Shown: piece by piece, positions 1-12,243 of the stretch
How the letters are laid out: each line of letters starts with the position of its first letter
How positions within the stretch are numbered: the first letter of the stretch is position 1
Assembly (NCBI GenBank): GCA_030848705.1
Contig: CM061238.1
Span: forward strand, 82,236,685 to 82,300,684
Direction of reading: 5' to 3'
From: Heracleum sosnowskyi
Lineage: Eukaryota; Streptophyta; Magnoliopsida; Apiales; Apiaceae
Length of the DNA stretch: 64,000 nt
Translations under genes and position numbers: made by a program
Notes under the pieces: generated by a model
The model's input: the letters and a program-made list of their open reading frames with translations, nothing else
Databases searched by the model: none
Told to the model about the DNA's origin: nothing

Positions 1-57
1 CGATTATAGCCGTTGAGGGTACCAAATTACATATATATCCTCGTCCCTGTTACAGTT

Positions 58-1595
58 TGTTAGTGCTTGTGCCCTAGAGACAATACTATAATGTTCTTAG
101 GGAAGACATTTTGATTATTAATAAATATGTTCTATGGATTTTCTTTCAATTATTTATTATGTCTTTATTAACTGCGATATAAATGTTAGAATAATAAATG
201 TCCTTGGAATATAAGCATGAATTCTATATCTCTAAGTATGTGACTTAGAAATGAGATTATATGAGTAGTGTTTATAATCCTAAAAGATCCCTAGTCGAGT
301 ATTATTATTTGAGGACAATAATAATACATTAAGACTAGTATGTTTGTTGACTGATGACCACATCTCATTGGTCATAAGTATGGTGATACTAAAGTCAAAG
401 ACATAAGTGCATGTTAGCAGAACATGGCACTAGATAGACCCACCATGTGAATTCTTCATGGTAAATGTTATCAAGTGTCATAAGCAATTCTCACAGTGAT
501 AATGGTGTAAGATAATGGTGTAATGATCCTTAGACTTGAAATCATTATATTTCTATATGAGAATTAATATACTTTGATTCTATTCAAAGTTACCTTTGAC
601 CGGGTAATGATAAAGGTGGACATTGGGTATATTATGAATCGTATGAGAAATATGAATGATAGATATATGATTTAACCCTCCTATTTTAGGAGTGATATTA
701 TTGGCCTCTTGATTGAGTGAGACTATGAAATGCATGGCCATGCTCAAATTGTGATTTGTTTAATAGTCTACTCATCGATCAAGTAAACCGGATTAAATGT
801 TGAAGAGGATGACATAAATCATGCCTCGAGTTTAATCTATAATATAAGGTTAAAAGGATTATATTACATGGAACATTATTCATTAAAGGTTTAATTGGAT
901 CACCAATTATTATTATTACTTGGGTAGCAATGATGTATTACTAGATGCCGCTCATTGTTTATAATTTTATTATGAGATATTAAAATTATTGCCAACGTAA
1001 TAATAACCTAAAGGGTCACACACAAAGAACGTTTTAAACGGAGCATTAATTAAATTTCGAATTTAATTGAATTATTATTATATTGAATTATTGGATTAAT
1101 TAAGTAGGACTTGATTAATTATATAATAATTCGAATATAATAAATAATACTACTAATAATCAGATTGGGTTTTGGAAGCCCAATCAGATTAGGTATAGGC
1201 CCATAATTCTCTCCATATAAATACATTAAGATGTATTGTTTTAGGGTTAATTGAAAAATACGTTTTTCTTAAAAACCCTAGCTGCTCTACATCTAAGAGA
1301 GGCTAGAGAGAGAGAGAGAGAGATTTCCGAGGGCAGTTTTTGGCTAGTACCAACTCCGGTGATCGTTGGACGATCGGGCGTTCGTGTGGACTGATTAGAG
1401 ACGTATATCGCAAGGCGGGATACGTGGTGATCATAGCAAAGGACCTCCATCTGTCAACCAAATCATAAAGCTTCTTAAAGGTAAACAATTATGTTCACGA
1501 ATTAAATATCGCGTTCTCATGGATCCTCCGGAGGGTTTCGTTATTTTCTGTTTTTACGCGTTTTTCCGTTGCGTTTTCATTCCCGAAACCCTTCA
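58..1595 (+). repeat. 5' LTR of the first copia element
   Basis: TG...CA bounded, 1538 bp. The right edge is fixed by the primer site that follows and by the match of its last 67 bp to 4732-4798. It carries a TATA box and a short AG microsatellite (about 1305-1322) in the presumed transcribed part. Confidence 0.88.
1216..1223 (+). promoter_or_regulatory. TATA box in copia 5' LTR
   Basis: TATAAATA lies about 380 bp before the LTR end, in a CCATATAAATAC context typical of an LTR promoter. The transcription start is inferred to be about 30 bp downstream. Confidence 0.55.
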
Positions 1596-1596
1596 A

Positions 1597-1608
1597 TGGT
1601 ATCAAAGC
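1597..1608 (+). other. Primer-binding site (initiator Met tRNA)
   Basis: TGGTATCAAAGC starts one base after the LTR end. The canonical plant site is TGGTATCAGAGC, so there is one mismatch. Confidence 0.85.
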
Positions 1609-3461
1609 TACTTTCGAATTGTGTTTAATTCGTTTACATGTTTACTGTTTTATTGATAATAGCATGCTTACAATCTGCCATGACTGATATGTATGTGATT
1701 TTGTATGATATGCATGTTGTTCTGTTTATATATATAAACTGATGGGTTCTGATGTGTATTGACACATCTGTTGATGATGGTGAGGTCTGTATGTATATGA
1801 TACGTGATACAGAGGCTTGAGGATCGATCGAAATTGTTTCGTTTGATTCTGAAAGCGAAAATCTGCAGAAAACGTTTCTGTGGTGAATAGTGTTTTTCCG
1901 ATTTTTCGGTGTCAGAATTCGACGAATAATAACTTTTTGGAAAGGGAAAATCGTCACGAGTAAAACTCATGACTTTGTCATGAGCCAAGTCGCTTTTTGG
2001 CCGTTTGACATCGTTTAGGCCCTCAAAACTGCGATTTACTGTTTTTTGTCATGATTTCGATTTTTTTTTTCTGAATTGTGCCTTTTATGATTTCTTTGAT
2101 TTGATCATGAGAAATATAACATAGTATGATGTCTTGATGAAATCTGAGATGTTCTTAACTATTAATTGAGCATGGTGTATGGTTATGGCCCTAAGACCCA
2201 TAGGTTAGTGGTTTTTGATTATGGTTTTGGTTTTAAATACGACTTGCCTGTCGTTCATACTTGTAATGATTAAATCTCGAATGTAACTCGAGTTTCTCTT
2301 GTAAGTTTATTAGATTAGCTTTTTCATATTATGTAATGTAATTGAAGACATGGAGACATAAAGATATGAAGACTTGGAGGCATACCAAGGAGGCGATCAA
2401 AGGAGTCATTACAAGGAAGCATGAAGACATGTATTATTATGTTGTATTTCATACCACCATAGTTTGACCATGATTTTTCCTTTAGCATGGAAAAATCGCA
2501 TAGGATTGGGCCATAACCAAGCACGTTTACTTTACGCACTTTACATATATGATGCATGTGATGACAATATGTATGTGTAGCTATAATGATTGTATGTATT
2601 AGATACATCACCCATGCCATGCCTGCTAAACAAGATAAAATTTGTAACGATTCAAGATTTTAAAATTGAACAAAACGAACATGAGATTCCTGTGTTTATG
2701 AAACACAGAAATAAGTATGAATTTTCGATTTTTGATATGGGGCGATTTTGACAAAAATACAAGCAGCGCTTGTTAGAAAGGCGGGTTTTAAGTGAGGCCA
2801 CTGTGACTCCTCCGTTGGACTGGAAATCAAACCATTGATGAATTTTGAATTGAAGTACTTAGTTCAAGGAAAAATTGGGAATCTCTTGATGATGGGATCA
2901 TGGTCATTTTAATAATAAAATCCCTAAATTTAAAATATTAAGTCACTTAGATGCCTTCCAATGGGTAACACTCGTCAAGACCTACATCGAGAAAGAGTGG
3001 GTTCGCCAAAGCGAAGCACTCCAATCTATCGTGGTAAGGCGCGATGAAGTAAATGTGATACTTAATTGTTAGACCATTGGGTTAGACTTAACTAAGTTAC
3101 CACAATAGGATTGTGAACTTAGAGGCATGGAGTTTGGTATGATTTATTGGATAAATGTGGACAAATGTTGTTCTACCAGACTTTCCAAGAGTTATATATG
3201 ATATAATTGACAAGAGTTGTCTACCTAAATAAATCATGTTTTGGGAGTAAAGCCAAAGCTGACCTTAAGCATGACGAAATATGGATCTTGGCTCACTAGA
3301 AGGATTTAGAGTAATGCCTTCCGAATTAATAGTTAGGGCTATTGATTTGATAAAAATAGTGAGAGATATATATTGTGAATATATATGGATAATCACTTGA
3401 ACATAATTTAATAAATCTGCAACTAACTAATTTTATGCATTTTAACATTGTAGATATCTAA

Positions 3462-4728
3462 ATGGCAAACTCAAACAATTTCTCTGTGCGATCAGTCCTT
3501 GAGAAGGAAAAGCTGACAGGAACAAACTTCCTTGATTGGCAAAGGAATTTGAGAATTGTCCTCAGGCAGGAGCGAAAGCTTTATGTCCTTGATATTCCTC
3601 ACCCTGGACCTCTTGCTGCTGAAGCAACCGAGGCTCAACAAAATGCTTATCAGAAGCATCTTGATGATTCTACGGATGTCTGTTGTTTGATGCTAGCGAC
3701 TATGAGTCCTGAGCTTCAGAAACAACATGAGTGTATGGACGCTTATGACATGATTGAGCACCTCAAAAGGATGTTTGAGGGTCAAGCTCGTAAAGAGAGG
3801 TTTGATGTAAGCAAAGCGTTGTATGCATGCAAACAGGGAGATCGTGACCCGGTTGGACCGCATGTTCTAAAGATGATAGGGTATATGGAAACCCTTGAGA
3901 ATTTGGGTTTCCCGGTTTTACCGGAACACCAAGCAGATTTGATCTTGCAGTCTTTGAACAACAACTACACTCAATTTGTTATAAACTATATTATGAGTGA
4001 GATAGACAAAACACCTACCGAACTATTGGCATTATTGAGGACTGCTGAGACCAATATGTCAAAGGCTAACCCTGCTCCCATAATGATGGTGAATAAATGG
4101 AATGCCAAATGAAAGGGGAAATGGAAAGGCAAGAAGAAGATTGGATCTAAATCTGCTAATCCGAAGCCCGCTTTCAAAAAGGCTTTGAAGCCTACTGGAG
4201 GTGTTGCAAAAGGTGCTACAAAGGGTGATATATGTCACTTTTGCAAGAAGCCGGGTCATTGGAAGCGTAATTGTCAAACTTAATTGGAGGATCAGAACCT
4301 GAAGGGTATGAAGTCTGTGAAGATTTCTGATTCAGGTATGTATGTTATAGAAGTCAATTTGTCTACTTCTACATCATGGGTATTGGATACTGGATGTGGT
4401 TATCACATTTGTATAAATGTGCAGGAACTGCGAAGGAGTAGGACTTTGGCGAAAGGAGAAGTCGACCTACGCGTTGGCAATGGAGCAAAGGTTGCTGCTT
4501 TGGCTGTAGGGACTTATAATTTATCGTTGCCCACTGGGCTTATTTTAGAACTTGAAAACTGTTTTTACGTGCCTGCGATTTGCAGAAACATTATTTATGT
4601 TTCTTGTTTGGACAAGAAAGGTTTTTCCTTTACAATTTAGAACAATAGTTGTTCCTTTGGTTTGAATAATGTTACCTATGGGGTTACACGTTTATTTAAT
4701 GGTTTATATGTTCTTGATCTTGATATTC
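3462..4728 (+). pseudogene. Copia gag-protease fragment, three in-frame stops
   Basis: Starts at ATG 3462 and stays in one frame to about 4728. It is broken by stops TGA (4110-4112), TAA (about 4280) and TAG (4638-4640). Residues 1-200 resemble the copia gag domain (KLTGTNFLDWQRNLRIVL motif). A lysine-rich stretch and a CCHC zinc knuckle (CHFCKKPGHWKRNC, about 4231-4272) follow. Next comes a retropepsin-like active site, WVLDTGCGYH, near 4378. The last part (about 4640-4728) reads as the gag-pre-integrase region and ends abruptly at the LTR remnant. Gag would coat the RNA in virus-like particles and the protease would mature the polyprotein. With these stops and no integrase or RT it cannot work on its own. 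Confidence 0.9.
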
Positions 4729-4731
4729 CCG

Positions 4732-4798
4732 CGGAGGGTTTCGTTATTTTCTGTTTTTAAGCGTTTTTCCGTTGCGTTTTCATGCCCGAAACCCTTCA
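4732..4798 (+). repeat. Remnant of the 3' LTR (last 67 bp)
   Basis: Matches 1529-1595 with two substitutions. The joint with coding sequence is at CGGAGGG. The TSD copy CAGTT follows directly. Confidence 0.88.
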
Positions 4799-4950
4799 CA
4801 GTTAACGGTCAAAATTAACGGGAGTTGGTCAAGATGGTGCATATCGAAGCGAAAATTAAACATTGGGGTGCATCATTGGGGTGCATTATTCAGGACCAAA
4901 TCGAAAAACCGTCCAAAGTAAAGGGGTGCAAACTGCTATTTACTCTAACT

Positions 4951-6354
4951 TTTAACCATATGTCTTGCCTATAATTCGAACTCTTCTCCTCTATAAATTC
5001 GCACACATATTCTAGTTCGAATAAAACTTTTAATTATGTCTACAAACACCTATTTTACTTCTAATAAAACTTTTAATTGTATGTGTTTTTTATAAATTCA
5101 AACTCTTCTCCTCTATAAATTCGAACATTTATTCTACTTTCAATAGAACTCTCAATTTTACGGCTTACCTATAAATTCGAACTATTCTCCTTTTTAAAGT
5201 CGAACACCTACTCTACTTCAAATAAAACTTTATTTATAAGTCTTCTCTATAAATTAAATTCGAACTCTTCTCCTCTATAAATTCGTACACTTATTCTATT
5301 TCTAATATTCTAAATAATATTTTTTTTATTAGTATTTAAAATTGTAAAGCTCTAGAAAAATTAGAAAAATAGTTTGAGACGATCTTAGAGGCGCCACCTA
5401 ACCTCTCGTGTATCCTCTTATATATATATACTAGTTGAAAAAGCCGCGCTTTGCAGCGGCGTCATTTTAAAAAAAAAACTCTATCAATTAAATTAAAAAA
5501 AATATTCGGTACTCTCTAATAAGTCGTCCTCTCGTGAAACACGCTTTACTTTCTAATATCAAAATCTCAAATTTAATATATTTATTACTTGTGTTATATA
5601 TTAATTTTCAGGTTAACATACTCCTTTTTCTAATGAGCCGCTGTTGAAAAAATACATATATTAATTAAATTACAAAGATTACTTGTTCCTCCCTAATAGT
5701 CGTCCTCCTGTGAAATACGCTTTCCTTTTTAAGATCAAAATCTCAAATTTAATATATTGAATACTTGTCTTATATATTAATTTTCATGTTAACAAACTTC
5801 TTTCTAACGAGTCATTTTTTCATTGGAAAAACACCTATATAAATTCACAATCCTATTTAATTCCAATATAACTTTTAACTATATGTCTTTCTTATAATTC
5901 GAACTTTTCTCCTCTATAAATTCGCACACCTATTCTACTTCGAATAGAACTTTTAATTATGTCTAAAAACACCTATTTTACTTCTAATAAAACTTTTAAT
6001 TGTATGTATTTTTAATCAATTCGAACTCTTCTCCTCTATAAATTCGAACATCTATTCTACCTTCAATAGAACTTTTAATTCTATGACTTACCTATAAATT
6101 CAAACTATGTTCCTTTAAAAATTCGAACACCTACTCCACTTCAAAGAAAATTTTATTTATACGCCTTCTCTATAAATTCGAACTCTTCTCCTCTATAAAT
6201 TCGAACACCTATTCTACTTCTAATAAGCTAAAGAATATTTTTTGATTTATTAGTATTTAAAATTGTAAAGCACTAGAAAAATTAGAAAAATAGATTGAGA
6301 CGATTGTAGAGACGCCACCTCACCTCCCGTGTATCCTCCTTTATATATATATAT
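4951..6354. repeat. Four-part direct duplication (X-Y-Y'-X') with an internal tandem array
   Basis: Block X (about 4951-5435) recurs as X' (about 5875-6354), both ending in a GTATCCTC...TTATATATATA tail. Block Y (about 5481-5640) recurs as Y' (about 5681-5820). All are in the same orientation and diverged. X and X' are built from a degenerate unit of roughly 75 bp containing ATAAATTCGAACTCTTCTCC and TATTCTACTTC, repeated about five times. No gene is seen in 4799-6548. Left of X is a plain AT-rich stretch with a short tandem of ATTGGGGTGCA (about 4862-4890). Confidence 0.75.
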
Positions 6355-6595
6355 TGATTAAACAAATAATTCCTGACGAAAATTTAATTATTTAAATACA
6401 ATTACGAAGTTGGCACATAAGCAATTATATGACTCATATTTAATTTGACCAGATACCACATACGTCAAGTAGATGACACATCAAATTGGAACAATACCAC
6501 ATATGTCAAGTAGATGACACATCAAATTGGAACAAGGTGTTTTATATACTCCCTCCGTTCCAACCATTTCTTTACACTTTCCTTTTTTGGATGTT

Positions 6596-9500
6596 TGTAA
6601 TATTCGTGAATTTTATTATTAATATAAATGATGTATTTGGTATAAAATATTTCTTGAGGAATATTTGAATATTATTAAGTTACGAGTGTTAAGTGATTAT
6701 GTGTTATTTGGTGAGTCAGAAGCCCCTTTCAAATATTTCGTCATTTGAAATTTTCTTCAATCTTGAGCCCCATTTTGAAAATTCAAGGGCCCCGTTGAAA
6801 TTTTGTACATCATTATTATCCCTTTATCTTTCGTATTCGAATCGTTATTGAAAGAATTATTCGTATCATTTCATCCCCATCTATTTGATCTTGTCAGTAT
6901 AATTCGTTTTGTTCAAAAAGGGAAAAATTGTTCCAAACCCTAATTGTTCGGGGTGACGGATATATCGTTTATATCAATAATTCATCTGTTATAGCCCCAG
7001 TATTCTTGAGCATTAGTTATATAATGATATGTATTGATTTGGATAATTATCAGTCTTTGTAGATGATTATCTTCTCGCAAACGTGTTTTTAACCTAATTA
7101 GGGTTTTTAAACGATCCAGTGGATCTGTATCGATCCAAAAATGTTGTTTGGGGTATTATTTTTCCAAAAATATAAAAAGACGAATCGTACATTAAACCTC
7201 ACATAATCTGCATTTCATAATCTCGAAAAAGTAAAAATCCCCGAACCGTGTTCTTCGTGTTCTTGAATAATCAAACCAACTTTTGGAGGTGTTATTGAAA
7301 TCAGAAATCAAAGTTCAAGTACTCAAATCAAAGCTCTTGATCTCTAGTTTCAGAATCTTCCAACCTCATCATCATCTGGTAATTTTTCGATTTTATATGA
7401 ATTTTTCAAATTTCGAATTAAATTAGGGTTCATACCCGAATTGGGGATTTTCATTCTGTTGATTCTCCATTCAATTGATTGCTTCTAACATGTTCCTAGG
7501 GTTCTAATGAGTAGGAATTCATGCTTTAATTTCATGTTTATGTTCGATTTTGAGAAATTCGATTTCTAGGGTTTTGCCCGATTTTTCTTTTTAATAGTCC
7601 GTTCATATGAATGATCTGACATTGTTTTTGATAGAGGGCTTTTGTTGTGTGTGTTCTTAGATTCATTTTAACATAAAGAACGTAGAGTTTCATGTAAGAT
7701 TTTGGTAGATCGGAAAATTGGTTCGAGGTCGCCGGAAAATGTTCGGGATTGAGATTCCGACTTTGTTTTGGTATGTTTTTGGCCTGAATAGATTGCTGAG
7801 TTTATAAGGAACGTTTTGGTATAAAAAGCCCCAATTTCTGTGCAGTTTTTGGCTCGCCGGAATCTGGGTTTCGTCGCCGGATTCTGGAAAAATCCGGGTT
7901 GTTCTTCCCGACCCGTTTGTGTTCTTCCCGACCCGTTACCCCATTTTTCTGACTCGGTTTTAATCTTCAAAACCCTAAATTATTTTCAGAAAACTGTTTT
8001 TGAATTTTATTTTTAAATTTAATTCGAAAATAGTTTAAAATCTTTAAAAATTCATATTATTATTTTTTAAATGTATTTTTTAATTTCAGAAAATTCTGGA
8101 AAATTATATTTATTACTTTAAATTCGAAAATTGATTAAACTTAATTATTTTTAATTATTTTAATTAATAATTAATTTATTTAATTAATTGATTAATTCTT
8201 TTAATCAGTTAATTCTTAAAAATAAATTATTAATTAGATTTAATTAATTAAAAAATTCAGTTTAATTATTTTCAAACCTGTTTTATTATTTAAAAATAGT
8301 TTGAGCATTTAAAGAGTGTCAATTAATTTTATTAATTGATTTATTTGCATTTAAATACTTATATTGGGTTTAAAAATCCGATTTTTGATTAAAAAATTTG
8401 TTTGCGACTTATTTAAATTCAAATAAGCTTCGTGTGATGTTTTAAAAATGTTTATAAGTACTATATGATTCGTATGAGTTGTGTAATGTGTTTTATAGTC
8501 CGTATATGCCCGTACGAGGGCTAGTGTCTGAGTTTTAATTTCCGTAAATTAGACCGGACGTCCGATACGTAACCGGTTGCTTGTTTAAAATGTGTTATTG
8601 ATTGATTGTGTGTCGAGGATAGATTGAGGATAGTTAGACTTACCGTGATGAGTTGTTTAAATTATAGAATCGAGTTCCCGGAGCAAGGGAAAGGGAAAGG
8701 TTGAGTGATCGAGGTAGAACCGACATCGACATAGACCAAGAAAATATCTGTGCCTTTTATTTCTGATAAAGTGTTATTGTCTTCAATACTTACATGTTAT
8801 TCCCCCAGAACAATTCTGATTATCAATCCTTACCCGTATTTGGGCAACTGGTTCCATTTTCGTAATTATTCTCAATTCTTTGATTTGATCCGCATCGGAA
8901 ACCCTTATTTCCAATTCATTTGAATATTGACTACAACCATTGATTGTTGATCACCATCATTTGATTATTGCGTACAACCATTGATTGTTTGATTTCCATC
9001 ATTGACTATTGATTTCGGTCATTGATTATTGATTACATTCACTGGTTATCTTCCTGAACGAGTACACTGTACCGTTGAAGCTATTTCATAATTATTTCTC
9101 AATCTTCATTTGATACTGAACAGTTGAAGCTCTTTTGCAATTATTATATCTTGACATTGTGTATTATCTTATTGAGCATGTTATTGCTTATATCTTGTGA
9201 TAGAATTGGCATGTTTTTAAAAATGGACCAGTAATTGGTCGGGCCATATTTATGGTCAGAATAATTTAAGGCCCAGATTGGCCTAGGATCCAATAGAGGA
9301 CTATGCCGTGAGCTAGTCCAGGGTGGATGCGTGGCTGGCCAGCAGCACAACCTTTGATTTGAATACAATGTAGAAGCCATATTCTAATCCTTTTTCTTCA
9401 ATTGATATTGATACAAAACATGTGTTTAGCTGAATATTGTTGATTCTGATATTGTGAACTCATATCTTTACAACTGTGATTGAAATATATATATGATGCT

Positions 9501-9893
9501 TGCTGAGCACTTTTGGCTCACTCTTGCTTGTTGTTTTCTAACCCTATTCCAGTGAAACGAGAGTATGAGTCGGCGCAGCATGACTGATAGTTCACCGGCA
9601 GCTAGGAGAGCCCCTCGAGTAGTTGTCACTGACAGGGTAGTTGTTTATTTTGTATTGTTAGACTAGATGTCTAGCTCTGAACTTAAGTTATGATGTAATA
9701 ACTCTGATGAAAATGGTTTGTATTAATAAAAGATTGTAGAAGCTTGTGTTCAATGCCATAATCTGGATGCGGTCTTGGTCAAGGGGTATTTATGTCTTTA
9801 TATATTATGCATGTGTTGTATCTAGAGATTATATTGTGTACCGTTGGTCGGGTGACTCCCCAAATCTGTACCCCGGGTTTGGAGGGCGTCACA
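6596..9893 (+). mobile_element. Solo LTR, Tekay-like gypsy, 3.3 kb
   Basis: Starts TGTAATATTCG at 6596 and ends GGAGGGCGTCACA at 9893. The flanks are ATGTT (6591-6595) and ATGTC (9894-9898), a TSD with one mismatch. There is no primer site, coding region or second LTR, so it is what remains after LTR-LTR recombination. Its plan matches the LTRs of the gypsy element at 39290-52813: a TGTAATAT start, an AT-rich middle (about 7970-8420), a GGCTCACTCTTGC block near 9509, then a short ATG reading frame and a C/G-rich end. The sequences are clearly different, so it is a related family rather than the same one. Confidence 0.82.
9565..9636 (+). other. Candidate LTR-encoded first exon (24 codons)
   Basis: ATG at 9565 opens a 24-codon, arginine-rich frame starting MSRRSMTDSS. 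It ends at AGG with a GTAGTT donor-like sequence at 9637, in phase 0. The same arrangement (ATG, 28 codons, GTAGTA donor, phase 0) occurs in the gypsy LTRs at 42722 and about 52413. No acceptor can be tested because this LTR is solo. The exon call is inference from the parallel. Confidence 0.35.
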
Positions 9894-10133
9894 ATGTCCC
9901 AATCATTTCTTTACATTTTTAAAGTTTCCAAAAATAGTAAAGTTTTATAATATAAATTAACACCACCAACTATTTTCTCCACTACTTTCCTCCACTATAC
10001 TCACTTTATACATAAATTATTGATGGTCCTACCACTTTACCCACTTTTCTTACACTTTTCTACTACTTTATTTATTTTTCTTAACCTCTGTGCCCAAACC
10101 ATTTGTAAACAAATGGTCGGGACGGAAGGAGTA

Positions 10134-11213
10134 CTATTATACCAGTTCATCACATTAATATATATATATATAATTTAAAACTTAGCGTCAATACAGATAA
10201 TCCTTCATATGGACAGGTTTGTTCTGCCTACTCCCTGGTGAGTGTTCGGAACGTCGCTCGTTCCTGTTGTTCAGGTTAAATCAATATTTGATTGAAGCTG
10301 GCTCCTGATGCTTCTATGGTGTAGAAGTTAAATCATGCATGTTTATTTTTACAAAACCGACGTGAGGCCAACACTTTCTTATATATGAAAATTTATAGAG
10401 TGATATCGACATAGTTAACCGTTAATGCTACTCTAATATAAACCAATCTTATACTAGGGCATGAGACCTAGAACAAGAAGATGCACGTGTTGTAAAATGG
10501 AAGAAAATCATACATCAATTATATTATAGATTAACTAATCTAGTTAGTATATTATTGAATGAACTAGCATTGAAACACGTGCAAGGCACGGGCACGCAAG
10601 TTTACGTGTTTAAAGTCAGTTTTTATTCGATAGGAGGAATGGTTGTGTATGTTGTGCAGTCTGAATGAGAGTTGGTAATGACATTGCACGTGCTGGCTGG
10701 GACGTTTGTGTGTTATGTTAAGGCATGTATGATTAAATGACAAACAATGCATATTCCTGATAAGTTTTAGCTAATTTTTTATATACTAATACGAAATAGA
10801 TAGTAAATAGATATTTGCGCCTGAGGAAAGAATTAAGTCATCACTGTCAGCATCCGAGGGTGGGGTTTGTACTCAATCGAAGAAGTTTTAGTGAAAATTG
10901 TAAGATAAATTTTGTGCTTAGGGTGAGTGATTAATGTTTGAAACAACATTCTGATTTATAAGATAAACTAAGTTTTAAAGTATATGGTAAAGAAATTAAA
11001 GCATTACCCAAATTTAGCATGCTAGTAAAAGAGATCCCAATGTAGGGAGGCTCGCAAATGTTGTAAATGTCAAAACTGTCACTTAAATTATATTAGGTTG
11101 TTCATAATAAAGGTATAGTTTGTCCATAGTAGTGCCTATTAGTTCGGTGATCCGGGTACATGTTTTATTTGTAGATAATAGTTAGAACTATTTTATGGCA
11201 GTGGTTCTGCACC
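10134..11213. other. Intergenic, no gene seen; one Helitron-like motif
   Basis: AT-rich sequence without a convincing coding region. Around 10562-10590 there is CTAGCATTGAAACACGTGC followed by AAGGCACGGG, a pattern seen near ends of several plant repeats, Helitrons among them. No matching second end was found. Confidence 0.4.
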
Positions 11214-11790
11214 CTAAGCAATGCGTGGCCTTTTTGATGTCATTCTATTGTTGTCCACGCCAACCTCATTGACCGCTAGTTCAGATTCTGATAGCTTGAC
11301 AACCGTGTAATCCTCATATCCCAGGTTGGTGTTGAAGTGATTAATCTTCATATCAAATGCACATGCTTTTTCAATGACATTGTTCAGCACATCGGGGATG
11401 TGAGCAAAAGGGTTGTCCTGCATAATAGTTAATATGACATGTTGTTAAATGGGAGCAATTTTAGCTTAATGTTTAATTAAAAATGAATAAATGACCTGGC
11501 TTATTTACGAGATAACTTTCTCAACTGGGAGGCGTCCAACATCTTTGTTGAAAAGGGTGAAGGTCGTATTTCCAGACTAGTCCTTGACCCGTACAATTAT
11601 CTTTTACCTGGTTGTTTTATTTGTAATAAGTCGGAATTGTATAGTGAAAACATAATCGGAGTGAATGAAATAAAGGCGCATTTTATTGACTTTATCTCTG
11701 TTTAAGGTCAATCACGGTCTCTGCAAAGTGGTCACAGTAGTAGCCTTTGGAGACGCGGTTTCTAGAACCCAATAAAATTTTGTTTGAAGA
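11214..11790 (-). pseudogene. Decayed RPA1-like (replication protein A large subunit) fragment
   Basis: Three minus-strand segments in different frames follow the order of an RPA1 C-terminal OB domain. A segment at about 11700-11760 contains YYCDHFAET. One at about 11500-11560 reads GNTTFTLFNKDVGRL, like the DBD-C core that usually reads TFVLFDRDAEKL. The best-preserved part, 11214-11423, carries CAFDMKINHFNTN and GYEDYTVVKL, like the end of DBD-C. RPA1 binds single-stranded DNA in replication and repair, and plant Helitrons often carry RPA1-like genes. Frameshifts and missing parts make this a relic. The family call rests on motif resemblance only. Confidence 0.5.
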
Positions 11791-12243
11791 GTTTATATAA
11801 TTTGTACAATCATGTGATCTTAAGCATCTATAATTGGGGTTCACTATTTAATGAAATTTAGTGTTTACTTTTCACGGTAGAATAACCCTAGGTGCATTAC
11901 ATACTATTTTTAAACCCGTGCAAGAGATACTTATAAGTTTTTTAAATAATTTTTTTATGACGATATATCTAAATTATTATTATTTTTAACATTTTAAATT
12001 TGAGTACCTATATTGTCATATACGGAGTATATATAAATACCTTTTATTTAATTATTTAATATATTTTTGTTTAATCTTATGTTGAGCTTATATATTTATT
12101 TTTTAAGCTTATGTTATTATTTTATATATTCAAATAATTTTTATTTATTCAAATAGTTTTTATTTAATTCATTCATATTTTTATTATTTCTAAAAAGTAT
12201 TATGTAGGTCATAATTCAATTATCATAAAAGTTTACAAGTAAT

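Larger units (their letters stand above)
58..4798 (+). mobile_element. Copia LTR retrotransposon, internally deleted (Angela/Tork-like)
   Basis: The element begins TGTTAGTGCTTGTGCCC at 58 and ends ACCCTTCA at 4798. It is flanked by a perfect 5-bp duplication CAGTT (53-57 and 4799-4803). In order it holds a 1538-bp 5' LTR, an initiator-Met-tRNA primer site, a long untranslated leader, a gag/protease pseudogene and only the last 67 bp of the 3' LTR. Integrase, reverse transcriptase, RNase H and most of the 3' LTR are missing. Because the TSD is intact, the loss was internal and happened after insertion. The LTR start resembles plant Angela/Tork copia LTRs; the lineage call is from memory of that family and is moderate. 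Confidence 0.9.
6549..10131. mobile_element. Stowaway-type MITE, split by a solo LTR
   Basis: The left end CTCCCTCCGTTCC (6549-6561) and right end GGGACGGAAGGAG (10119-10131) are inverted repeats, flanked by TA (6547-6548 and 10132-10133), the Tc1/mariner target site. MITE sequence occupies 6549-6595 and 9894-10131, about 285 bp in total. The middle is a later LTR insertion. MITEs of this family have no coding capacity. Confidence 0.88.

Noticed and set aside
1247..1988. Small minus-strand frames in the first copia LTR and leader
   Set aside because: Antisense to LTR and leader, simple AG/CT repeats explain the openness.
9144..9380. 78-codon minus-strand open frame in the solo LTR
   Set aside because: Antisense to LTR sequence, no domain and no matching frame in the other gypsy LTRs.
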